A DNA stretch of 64,000 bases, from the NCBI GenBank assembly GCA_029465975.1, contig CM055760.1, positions 3,468,053 to 3,532,052 of the forward strand, written 5' to 3'. Each line of letters begins with the position of its first letter. The stretch's first letter is position 1. The stretch comes from Dallia pectoralis (lineage: Eukaryota > Chordata > Actinopteri > Esociformes > Umbridae). This document shows positions 24,700-36,600 of the stretch, piece after piece. The notes below the pieces were generated by a model. That model was not told the DNA's origin. It was given only the letters and a program-made list of their open reading frames with translations, and made no database searches. Position numbers and translations under genes: made by a program.

Positions 24700-27680
24700 A
24701 ATTGGCATGAAACGCCTTGAGTCCCAGGAGACAGAACACCAACTGTTATGAACTCATATAACTTTGTCTTCTGACTCCTTCTGACATCGGAGTCAACCAG
24801 AGCAGGCCCCATTCTTCATGTTAATAAACACCTTTTTATTTTAATGAGGATAAAACAGATTAAATATAATTTGGAATAGGTGACATTGCATTTATTTCCG
24901 TTAATAAGCAATATAAGTTAATTACACACAATTTCACAGCACCACCTAAATAAAAAAAATTCACTAGGCTCTAAAGTGAAATGTTATGTTTTGTTTAACA
25001 CCTCACCGATAACTGATATGCCTTTTGCCCAAACCCAATCCATAAAACAATAATGGCAAAATGCTACCCCAACACCAAACTTGAGTCCCTTTCCTACTCC
25101 ACCCCTTCAAATTCCAGAGATTCAACCATCTTTCCCTGCAGTGTTTTTTACAGCAGTTTGGGGCCCTTCATCTGTTGCATAATAATTCTAGTATTACAAA
25201 AGCTACCACGTACTTATCTGTCAAAATCCTATGTCATTATTAAGAGTGGGTTACAGAATCAGTTCTGTGAATAAAAGCGTTTTCAATAAATCCTTATAAT
25301 TTTCTAATAAGTCAAAAACTTTAATTCTGATTTTGTCATCACTTTGATTAGATGACATTTATCATGGTGGGTGTTACAGATCCTTAGTCGGTGTAGTAGT
25401 GCAGGAAAGCCATATGCCATGTGCCAGATAATCCGTTCAAAAGGCAGGTTTATTAAGATCAACATAAAACAAACCGTAAATGGCGAAAAACACTATTTGG
25501 TCGAAATTAAATGAAATTGCGCAAATACAGCGACTTTTAAACTAGATTCAAACAACATAAATATACCTTTAGCTAACACTCACCTGTACTGAAGCATAGA
25601 AACAATAACCAACAACGTGAACGTAATTAGGGACCGTAAATAGCCCACTGATTAACTAACCTATGCCCGGTGCATTGCTAAAGCTCCTAATCAACACTAT
25701 ACACATAAGTGCTCTCACCTAACACCCTGTGACAACACAGCTCACCGATTGGTGACAGTGTGCAAGCTTGTCTGACCAAAGTGGCTCAGCCATCGTAACA
25801 ATGAACAGTAAACAGGGGATCAAACATATATACACTTACTGTTTAGGACCTGGTGCGAATGATGGTGATCACTATGGTTAAACCGGGAAACAGGGAATAA
25901 AACATAATGTCTTACAGCCTACTGTGACAACCACTTAATGTTTCACTCAAGAGAATAACCATATTTCCCTTTGATTAACCATTCTTTTTTAAATCACCAA
26001 TCAGTAGGGGAGACCAGGGGCAGTTTCTCATGGGACGGCTGTAACACCTTGAATTCCAGAATCAAGCTAGATTGATCACACTCACTCTGCACATGCTCAG
26101 TTAGATTGTCTCCTTGTTTACAAAACACATACAAAACACATTCGAACTTCCAGAGAAAGTGTCTTTTTTTAGGTAAACAAAATATTTGTTTCCATCAGTT
26201 GTATTTTTGAATACTATCCTGAGATCAAATGTATAGGAATCGCATCCAAGATATAACTTAAATGTGTCGAGCTACTAGTTAATCTAATTCACATGAGATT
26301 AAAACATGGATGTGTTATTACAACACGGTTGTTATAACACACCCAAACAAACAGGATCAATGAAAAAATTCTGGATTTTTTCTTTTTGGAAAAGTTTGCA
26401 TCGTGTGCCTGGAGAGCTACTCCAGGTCTAGGGAGGCCATCATAATTTTTTTTATTATGTAAATGTTATATGAGACAATTCTCAATTGTCAATTTTCCTT
26501 TTTTCAAAGTCCCTTATGGGCTTCCATACACAAGGACTGCACATTTGGAGGTGTCCTTTACACTTGCCACTACTGCGAGTCAGAATGATTTCATCAAAGT
26601 GGACTACTGAGTTCCCCTATAGTTGCTCATTTGCCCTCTCTTGTTGGGAATGTTGTTCTCGAACATATTAATTTTGATTTCATCTGTAAACATTTTGACG
26701 ATGCATTTTTCTACTTATTTAATATTTTTCTTGCAATAAATCTAACTGCTTTGCTTTTTTGTCATGTAATTTGAAAAAAGTGTATCTTTATTAAAAGAGA
26801 ACAAGTGACAATTGATTCTGTATATTTTCTACATGTTACAACCGCCCCAGGCATATGTTACAACCAGCCCTGTAGTGACTGTATTACATGTATTTTGCAC
26901 CCTGTACATGTTTCATAAAATCCTTATATTCATTTTATTGGGAGTTGACACATTGACATTTGTTATTTAGCAAATTGGCTATTCCAGTGTAAATGTTTTT
27001 TAGTTGTTTTTTTAAATCGCAAAAACTGTTACAACTGTCCCTGGTCGCCCCTATTGTCGGTAAGGTCATCTCCCAATAACCCAATATTTTTTTTAAATTT
27101 AATTTCCTTTCTGTCGCGACTGGACAGTACCAGTGACGTCTGCACAGTATCACATTTTATGATGTTACATATAGTTCCATAACGTGTTTATTTTTTTATT
27201 TAACATTTTTAATTGAACATCATAACAAACATAATCTTGTACATAACTTCATTCATAACGTGTTTTTTGTATCGTGCCTTTTCTCATAATATAAGACCCT
27301 TTACATGTGTTGCTGGTTGTGATTGCCTATATAGCCTATTTAGCTGCAGTATCAACACATGGTCTTTAGGGTGCACAATATCATTATTTAACGGTTCAAG
27401 TCCGTATACATGCCTCTGTATATTGATAAAAAAGAATAACATAAAACATTCTTCGTGTCAAGGGTAATTAAAAAGCACATTTATTTTACATACCGAATAT
27501 AACTATTTTTGAATTACAGTATGTAGTAAATTATGATACGATAATAGGAATCTATTATTGACCGGGAGCGTGTTTTTTTTGTACGGTCCACTTCCTTATT
27601 GTAAGAGTGAAGTTTGTCCCTCCTTGTCATCCGTAGGTGGTTTGCCGGAGCGTTGCAACGCTTGTTGTCCTGAGGCAGAT
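24700..27680. other. Spacer between the divergent mlana and ermp1 genes
   Basis: Apart from the solo LTR at 25372-25757 nothing gene-like was recognised. The sequence is AT-rich. The last 200 bp before 27681 form the ermp1 5' UTR and presumed promoter. The ermp1 frame is open back to 27558 but contains no ATG before 27681. Confidence 0.5.
25372..25757 (-). mobile_element. Solo-LTR-like repeat, copy 2
   Basis: This 386-bp block begins TGTCACCAATCGG on the minus strand and ends CTGTAACA, with flanking pentamers GTGGG and GTGTG (4 of 5 identical). It is diverged from but clearly related to copy 1 at 6236-6627. On the minus strand AATAAA lies near its 3' part, as expected for an LTR. No internal coding sequence remains. 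Confidence 0.6.
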
Positions 27681-30600
27681 ATGGAGAGTGACACCACTAT
27701 AAGGAGAATAAAATCCTACGGGAAGCAAAACTATGAAAGAAATTGTGCATCCAAAGATCAGTCTAGCACAAACGGCTGCAACGAGGTGAAAAAGAAACCC
27801 GACGTGAGCTTGTACCTGCTACACGAAGGCGTCGGAGTGGCACTGGTGACTGTGTTTATTGTGGCACTGTGGGGACTCGTTCACTTGTCGTTACAGCAGC
27901 TTGTAATTGGAAAATCTACTGGCGAGTTCAATGCAGTCAGGGCAAGGTACGTGTTGAGTTGATTGCTTTTACATATTGCATGATTCGTATCACTGTTAAC
28001 GACAATGGAGCACAGACAGACATTTCCTTCAGTTATTAAGTCAGTTAGTAACACCTAGGTGACCAGTAGGTATTGTTTTGGCTGTCATGTGTATTTACTG
28101 TGTAGAAAGGAGTAGCTGTGTACTGGTAGGGAGTGGCTGTGTTGGAAGAGAAAGACATGGGGATACGAGGCTGCTCCCTGCAGTTTATAGCCCCCAAAAG
28201 AAAGGTGACATTTCAAATGTATGGTCTTCATTTGAAAAGCTTTATTTAGACATTAAAATAACAACCCTTCATTGGGGTTCCTTGTTCACTGAGTCAATTT
28301 AAAGGCCCGACTAGATTGCTTAAAACTCCTAGAGATTTGTCTCTACTCTCTACCAAAACTCCCTCTTTAACTGTACTAAAACAGATGCACGCACAAATAT
28401 ACACTGCTGAGCCAAAAAACATTAGAAAAACGAATAACATCTTTACGGCAAGACTGGGTCAAAGCTCTCTGAAACGGCAAGGCTTGAGTGGTACTCCCGG
28501 TCAGTAGTGATGAGTACTAGACAGTGGTCCAAGCAGGAACAAACATCAAACTGGCGTGTGGGTGTTGGGCGTCCAAGGCTCGTCGATGCAGGAGGGCAAC
28601 AAATGCAACCCCTCTGGTCTGAATAGACAGCAGGTCTGAATAGACAGCAGGTCTGCATAGACAGCAGGTCTGCATAGACAGGTCTGCATAGACAGCAGGT
28701 CTGCATAGACAGCAGGTCTGCATAGACAGCAGGTCCGGATAGACAACAGGTCTGGATAGACAGCAGGTCTACTGTGGCACACGTCACCGAACATGTCAAT
28801 GATGGTTACGAGAGGAATGTGTCACAACACACAGGGCATCACACCCTGCTGCATATGAGCTGCGTAGCTGCAGACCGGTCTAAGTGCCTATAACCCACCA
28901 CCGCACCAGTGTCAGAACTGGACATTTGAGCAGTGGAAGAAAGTCGTCGGGCCTAGTATGTGTGCACATGCACTGTGGGAAGACAACAAGCTGGTAGAGG
29001 GAGTGTGATGCTCTGGGCAATGTTCTGCTGGGAAACCCTGGGCTCGGGCATTCATGTGGATGTCAATTTAGACACGCACCACCTACCTAAACATTGTTGC
29101 AGATCGTGTTCCGTTATTGCAGTTGTATACCCTGATGGCAGTGGCCTCTTTCAACAGGATAATGGCCTGTCACACAGCACACGTTGTTCAGGAATGGTTT
29201 AAGGAACATGATGAAGAGTTCAAGGTGTTGCCCTGGCCTCAATATTCCCCAGATCTCAATCCGGCTGAACATCCGTGGGATGTGCTGGACCAACAAGTCT
29301 GTCACAGAGCAGCTAAAGGCTTGGTGCCAGATACCACAGGACACCTTCAGGGATCTGCTGCTAATGTCTTGGTGCCAGATACCACAGGACACCTTCAGGG
29401 ATCTGATGCTAAAGGCTTGGTGCCAGATACCACAGGACACCTTCAGGGATCTGCTGCTAATGTCTTGGTGCCAGATACCACAGGACACCTTCAGGGATCT
29501 GATGCTAATGTCTTGATGCCAGATACCACAGGACACCTTCAAGGATCTGATGCTAATGTCTTGATGCCAGATACCACAGGACACCTTCAGGGATCTACTG
29601 CTGCTAATGTCTTGATGCCAGATACCACAGGACACCTTCAGGGATCTGATACTAATGTCTTGATGCCAGATGCCACAGGACACCTTCAGGGATCTGATGC
29701 TAATGTCTTGATGCCAGATACCACAGGACACCTTCAGGGATCTGATGCTAATGTCTTGATGCCAGATACCACAGGACACCTTCAGGGATCTGATGCTAAG
29801 GTCTTGATGCCAGATACCACAGGACACCTTCAGGGATCTGATGCTAATGTCTTGATGCCAGATACCACAGGACACCTTCAGGGATCTGATGCTAATGTCC
29901 TGGTGCCAGATACCACAGGACACCTTCAGGGATCTACTGCTAATGTCTTAGTGCCAGATACCACAGGACGCGTACAGGGGTCTTGTAGATTCCATGCCTC
30001 AGTGGGTCGGTGTTGTTTTTGCGGCATGTGGAGGACCAGCAGCATAATAGGCCATAATGTTTTGGCTCATCAGTATGTCCAGTGGATAGGAAAGTCTACA
30101 CACCCCTGTTAAAAAGCCATGTTTTTGTGATGTGAAAAATTACACAAAGATAAATCATGTCAGAACTTTTTCCACCTTTAATTTGATCTATAACCTGAAC
30201 AATTCAATTGAAAAAACAAACTAAATAAAAACATCCAATAAAAACCTAACAATAACCTGGTACATTTGAATGTTATCCTAATGACACCACTACTTCTGTA
30301 TAACGCATGTACATACACGTTTGCTGAGTGTGTCAGATATATTGTGTAGGCTATGCAACCAAGAGGAATAATACAGACTGAAAACCACCTCCATAGACCC
30401 TGCCCCAGCCAAACTGTATTGTAGCTGCCAGATATCTTTCAAAAAGGAAAAGGAGGAAAGAAAACAGGAAGGGCTTTTTCTCAGAACTAACTTCCTGACC
30501 AATAAGGCGCTACATTAGCCGATGTGCTGTGCTAGTTTTACTACTACAGAACGCCAGAAGGCTTGTACTACCTTAAATATACAGTGCATCAGTAAAGTAT

Positions 30601-33600
30601 TCACAGCGCTTCACTTTTTCTAAATGTTGTTATGTTACAGCCTTATTCCAAAGTGGATTCAATATTTTTGTTCCTCAACATCCTACCCACAATACAATAC
30701 CTCATAATGACGAAGTGAAAAAAGTTGTTTAATATTTTTAGTAGTCGTTGTCTTGTTGGAGGATGAACTTTTGTCTCTGTCTGTGGTCCAGAGCGGTTTG
30801 GAGCAGGTTTTCATGAGGGATGTCTCATATCTTCATGAAGGATTTAGGCATCTTTCCCATGATCCTGACTAGTCTCCCAGTTCCTGATACAGTAAAACAT
30901 CCCCACAGCATCATGCTGCCACCAACATGCGTCATTGAGGGGATGGTATTGGCTTGAGACAGACATGGCATTCAGGCCAAAGAGTTACATTTTTGGTTTC
31001 AGACCAGAGAACAGGTGGCTTTTGGCACACTCCAGGCGGGCTGTCATGTACCTGTTACTGAGAAATGGCTTCAGTCAGAATTAGGGAATCAAAATCAGAT
31101 TCATTTGACAAGTTTTTTTTTCACACACAAGGAATATGTTCTGACCCATTGCTGCAGTATTTAGTACACACATTATAAAATACGAACAGTGCAAAGAGAA
31201 AAACATAAAATGAACAGTCCGACAAGAGACCTTGCCTAGTTGGCATATGTTGTGGGTAATTACATAATGGGTGATATTGTATCTGAATAGTGCTAAGGTG
31301 CAGTGTCTAGACGTGTGAACAGATTGCAAAAAAAGAATTGCAATTGACCAGGCTCTAGTTTCAAATTGAGCAAAAGAGAAATGTCTAGCTATATACACAG
31401 TTGTGCAAAGAAGAGCAATTTCGAGTTATATTATTAGTTGTGCAAAAGACTAGTCTAGTTATTGTTCAGGATGTCCATTTAGTTTTTTGGGGGCATGGGG
31501 GGATAAGGGCAGGAGGGGCTAAGGGCATTTTAGAGCTAGAGGCATATTCCTAACACTGCTGTGGGGAAGAAGCATTAATCATCTTGGACTTTTTGAGGCA
31601 GTACAGTCTTTGTTGTGCTTTCTTAGTAAGAGAGGGGATGTTCAGCTCCCACACAAGGTTCGATGGTGATGCCCAGAAAGTGAAAGGAACGATGTTGTCG
31701 CTCTGTCAGTGACCATTGGGTTCCTGGACATCTCACTGACTAAGGCCCTTCTCCCCCGATTGCTCAGTTTGGCCAGGCAGCCAAGAGGCCACTGCTCATT
31801 GGGAACTCAAGGCTGCAGTAATTTTTCTGTACACTTTCCCAGATCTGTACCCACAGACAATTCCTTGGACTTCATGGCTTGATTTGTGGTCTTGACATGC
31901 ACTGTCAACTGTGGGTATATAGACACGTGTGTGCCTTTCCAAATCATGTCCAATTAACTGAATTTACCACATGTGGACTCCATCCTTGAGATGTTTCTAC
32001 AACTTCATTGATCAGTGGAAAAAGTATGCACTTGAGCTCAATTTTGAGTGTCATGGCGAAGACTGCGAATACTTTAGCATATGTTGAGTTTCTTATTTTT
32101 AATAGATGTGCAAAGAATTCCCCCAAATCAATTCACATTATCATTATGGGGTATTGTGTGTCGAATTTCTCTGTGAATACTTTCCGGATGCGCTGTAAAT
32201 AAAAATAAAAAAGATAATATCAGCTATTTTATATATTTCGAAGTCATTGAATTTGTTTGACTCATCCAAAACCAAAGAAATAGGAATTGCAGAAGAAGTG
32301 GCTTATACTAATAGACCGATCATGCCAGGCCTGCTGACTGAGTGATATCATAAATATTCCAATACCGTTCACTTAACATTCACTGACTCTCTCCTTGCCT
32401 TGTGTCCGCCACCAGGAAGCACCTGGAGCACATCACAAGTGTCGGCCCCCGTCCGGTGGGCAGCCGGGAAAACGAGGTCTTGACCGTAAACTTCCTGCTG
32501 GAGCAGATTGAGCACATCAAGGCCGACTGCTCCTCGGGGCCGCACTCTGTCACCGTGGACGTCCAGAAACCCACGGGCTCCTTCAGCATCGACTTCCTGG
32601 GAGGCTTCACTTCTTACTATGATAAAGTGAGCAACATCGCTGTGCGACTGGAGCCCAAGGGCGGAGCTCAGCACCTGATGCTGGCCAACTGCCACTTTGA
32701 CAGTGTGGCCAACAGCCCAGGTAGTAAACAATAGATATGTGTTTTATCTTTACATTTTTCCCTTACATTGGCCCCCAGACAACATACACGTACTGAAACA
32801 CACTGACACTGAAAGCTAAATGCCCAAAGCAGTATGCGGTCATCAGGTGCATTGTTACTCTATTTAATGCATGTAAGCCTTAAGTGTTCTGCTGGTGAAG
32901 GTCTTTTGGAGGTTGGAAAGACGTTTTCTTTGTTGCCAACTCTCAATCATTCTCGGTGGGGGGAAGCTGGTTCACAAGCCTGTCCTCGTGACCTCCTTTT
33001 TTTTTTCGCCTTGAACAAGCTCACCTGATTCAGAAATGAATGGCTTTATGTGTAGTTGAGTATTTGCTCTGGAAAAGTTCATATGAAGGGGGTCTCCAAA
33101 GAGAAGTTTTAACTTGTTCCTTGGACAATCAAGATTTTACTTACTCAGGGGAGGGCAAATATTTTAGCTCACATCGGGCCACATCGGGACGAACTCTTTG
33201 GTGGGTCAATCTTCTGTGCATGTGAGTCGTGTAGTTGCGGTGCTAAAGTGGACAGTTGAAAGCACGAGCAGAAGTGGTTTTAAGTGTTAATTAGGTGATG
33301 ACAAGACAGTACTGGGGTTCATTGGCCTAACCACAGTTGAGATGGAAGTGATCCTAGTTCGTAATATAACGCAGTATGATTTCTGCTCGTCAGCACATTT
33401 GGTCTACCCACGTAGTGCTCAAGTTGCACTCCATAAAGTGTCATTAAAATGGCATTTACCTAGGTTTTATACCAGATGGGTTCATCAAAAGAAATCAGAT
33501 GAGATGCAGGGAAACGAACCAATCCCAGATATTGGCCTAGAGTCCACCTATTAAGCGAGACCAAACAAACACTGTTCCCCTTTGTTGCTAGGGAAACGTT

Positions 33601-36600
33601 GTAATCTGTTTCAGTTGCCGGCTTTAGTTGCGGCACGGCGCTCCAGTCTCAGACTGTCTCTGGCTGAGCAGTCAGGGCTGTACACGGCTCCTTGCCTAAC
33701 TGGCCTTGCTGCTATGCAGAACTGGATCACGTGACTCTGGTTCACAAGCTCTCTGTTTATTTGACCCACATAATCGCACAGTCTCAGCCAGCTAGAGCTG
33801 CCCTGTGTGTGATAAGAGGGAGCTCACACTGCTGACTTGACGTCTTCCGTCAGAGGATCTTGATACGCGTGGTTCTCATTGAGATAACGATCTCCGTGTG
33901 TTTTGTATTTGCTCCAGGCACTGAGAGACAAAACAGTCTTAGGTTGAGTGTGCCAATCTGTCACACCTCTTGCCTTGTTCCAGTGAAGTGAACGGATAAT
34001 GTAACTGCCTATAAGAGTAGCCTGACTACTTGGACGGATGTGCTCCCCTGCTCTATCGTTTGCTAGGTAGTTAAACTAATTCACCGGTGATGGGGCGTTT
34101 CAAAGAATGTGAAAGCCAAGGAAAACTTTGCTTTGATATTGTGTGTTTTGGCTCTGGTTCAACCCACTGTTTTTTGGGACCAAACATTCTCACTAGGCGT
34201 GGAGAAGGCTCAGAGATTATATACTATATATTATATAAATTATATACGGCGCATTGCCCATCATGGTTTGTATAGGATTTTTGAGATGTTCAAAGTCTCT
34301 ATGGTAACCTTGGGCTGGAGGAAAATGGAAATTCTCCTAAATGGCTTATGGTGAATATGCAAAAAAAAAACAAGCCATGAAGTCCAAGGAACTGCAAAGA
34401 TCTGAAACAACATCATCTTGAAGTCAAAGAAGTTAGGAACCATCTAGACTCTTCCTACAACTGGCCACCCGCCCTGACTATGTATCTGGGCAAGAAAGGC
34501 CTTGGTCTGGGTGGTAACCAGGAACCCACTGGCCACTTGAACAGAGTTTCTCTGCTGAAATGTGAGAATCTCCCAGAAGGACGACCATCTCTGCAGCACT
34601 CAATCAATCCGACCTTTGTATTGTATGGGCAAGACAGGAGGCAGAAAATGACTTAAGGACTCAGAGTTTGAGTTTTAATGATTCTGGCCACTAAAATGTC
34701 ATACTGCATTCAGTTATCTACTATAACTGGTCTTAAATAAGCCACATGTTTAGTTTGAAAAGACCAAAATCTTACTTAGGCCTGTACACCGAGTGCAAAA
34801 ACACGATTGTACTTATCAGCTGGCTAATACACACTCCATATGGTGACACAGGAACTGGATGACAGGATTGTGGCATATTTGGCACCATTTAATGCTGAGT
34901 GGGATAGTTGTGTTGCTTACATTTATTGTTGGAGTAGATGGTTATTGTAAAAGTTATAATTATTAAAATAAGAATAGAAAAAAGCTTAATACTTTTTCTT
35001 AACCAAAATATCGAGGCTTTCCGGTTGCTCTGGTCTGGTCTGTCGTCAAAATGTCTAATTTACGGCGAGCCTTCCATCAAACGTATTATGTTGGAGCAAT
35101 GGATTTAGTCCAGACATTCTCTGTGCTGTGTTATGACACCAAATATCCTCTTAACATGCTCCTTCCTTATTCTCTCCAAATCCTGAGTAGTTGCTGCTCT
35201 TATGGTTGTTGTAACTTCCTTATTAAAAAACACATTGGCCTTGTTTATACCCACTCTTTGTCTTGAGGACAAAACACCACAAATGGCATCAGAAATAACC
35301 TAATCTTTGTTTACCCAAAACTGAAGTCTTGTGTAGTAAGTCAATTGCGTGGTCAATTTTTGTTCGATAATGCAGCTTTTATCTTCCACATCCTGTTTGT
35401 ATAATGTCTGTACCGTTAACAGTTTAACAGTTTGTCCGCCAGATATTTGAAAGAACCTGCTTGACTGGAAACACCCAGGCACACACTCTTTACTTCTTGT
35501 TTTAGGTTTTCCCCCATTTGGGGAAAAGTATTACATTGCATTCTTTGTTTTTCTTTGCCCTGGGTATTGAACAGTTCATAGCCAAGAACAGTTTTGTACT
35601 GTATTGTGTAAGATCAAAATAAGACATTTAACACATAGTTAACTGTGGAGAGATTTTACGCTGATAGTTGTGGAATGGGGCTGGAGTGTTATTTCACCCT
35701 TGTTGAAAATATTTTTTTTGTTATTAGAATAGCTATGGAATATAAGGCAACCCAAAGAAGGCAACTGGCTATTTCAGCAATCCTCCTACTGGTAAATTAG
35801 CGACCTGGCAAATGTGTTTTGAAGACAGATGTCAGCATGTACATGGCACACACAATATGGCTATCATGTCAGCTATGAGTAACGTACACTGTCTTCATCT
35901 TATGGTATTTTACTGTTCTTTCTGAAGCCGACGAGTGCTTTCAGCCTGGTTCCGGTCTGTCTCTAGGGACTGTGAAACAGAGCCCTGACGTGTTGAGCTG
36001 AGCCTTTGTGTTATTGTCAGTACTGAGGAGAGAGGTGTGTGTTGTATTTCGCCAACACACAGCCAGGTCTATGAGTATGTGCTCAGGCCTTCTGTTGAGA
36101 AGGGTCACGGTGATGGGTGGGTTGTTTTGGATGTACATAATGTCACCGTCGACCAACACGTTTATACTTCAAACAATATGCTTTGTTTTTGAAAGGTTCC
36201 CTAGACAGCTGATATGAACCAGGCACAAGTGGAACCGTTTGTATTGAAAAATTGGTCTGAAAAAGGCTTTATGCGCAGTTCTAATAGACACTGAGTGGTT
36301 AGGCTTATCACTTGGTAACTTGTCTAACGGTTATTAGACATTAAGTGGTTATGCTGGCTCTAACGGGGATTTGATATTCTGCCCTGAAGGTAGAAATTCC
36401 AGAAAATCGTTCACCGTCAAACACACACACTCACTGCAGTAGTGAATGAGCCTGTGTGTTTGTGCGACAGGTGCGAGTGACGATGCAGTGAGCTGTGCTG
36501 TGATGTTGGAGGTGCTCCACTCGTTAGCCAACCTCTCCACACCTTTACGACACGGGGTGGTGTTTCTCTTCAACGGAGCGGAGGAGAACGTCTTGCAGGT

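Larger units (their letters stand above)
28401..30075 (+). mobile_element. Degenerate Tc1-like transposon in ermp1 intron 1, carrying two minisatellites
   Basis: The ends are inverted copies (ACTGCTGAGCCAAAA on the left; TTTTGGCTCATCAGT on the right) next to TA dinucleotides, as in Tc1/mariner elements. Inside are relics of a transposase on the plus strand, including a stretch corresponding to SPDLNP...DVLDQQ near 29248-29296, before the final catalytic acidic residue. The frame is broken in several places. A related, less rearranged copy enters the window at about 63366. Arrays at 28617-28770 and 29316-29985 lie within it. Long open frames across the second array are products of a unit divisible by three, not a functional protein. 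Confidence 0.8.

Noticed and set aside
27558..27680. Upstream extension of the ermp1 frame
   Set aside because: It contains no ATG; the first in-frame ATG with good context is at 27681.
29114..30112. Open frames of 331 codons (plus) and 269 codons (minus) with 16-residue repeats
   Set aside because: Both come from the 48-bp array within a broken Tc1 transposon. The ancestral transposase frame is a third frame, interrupted.
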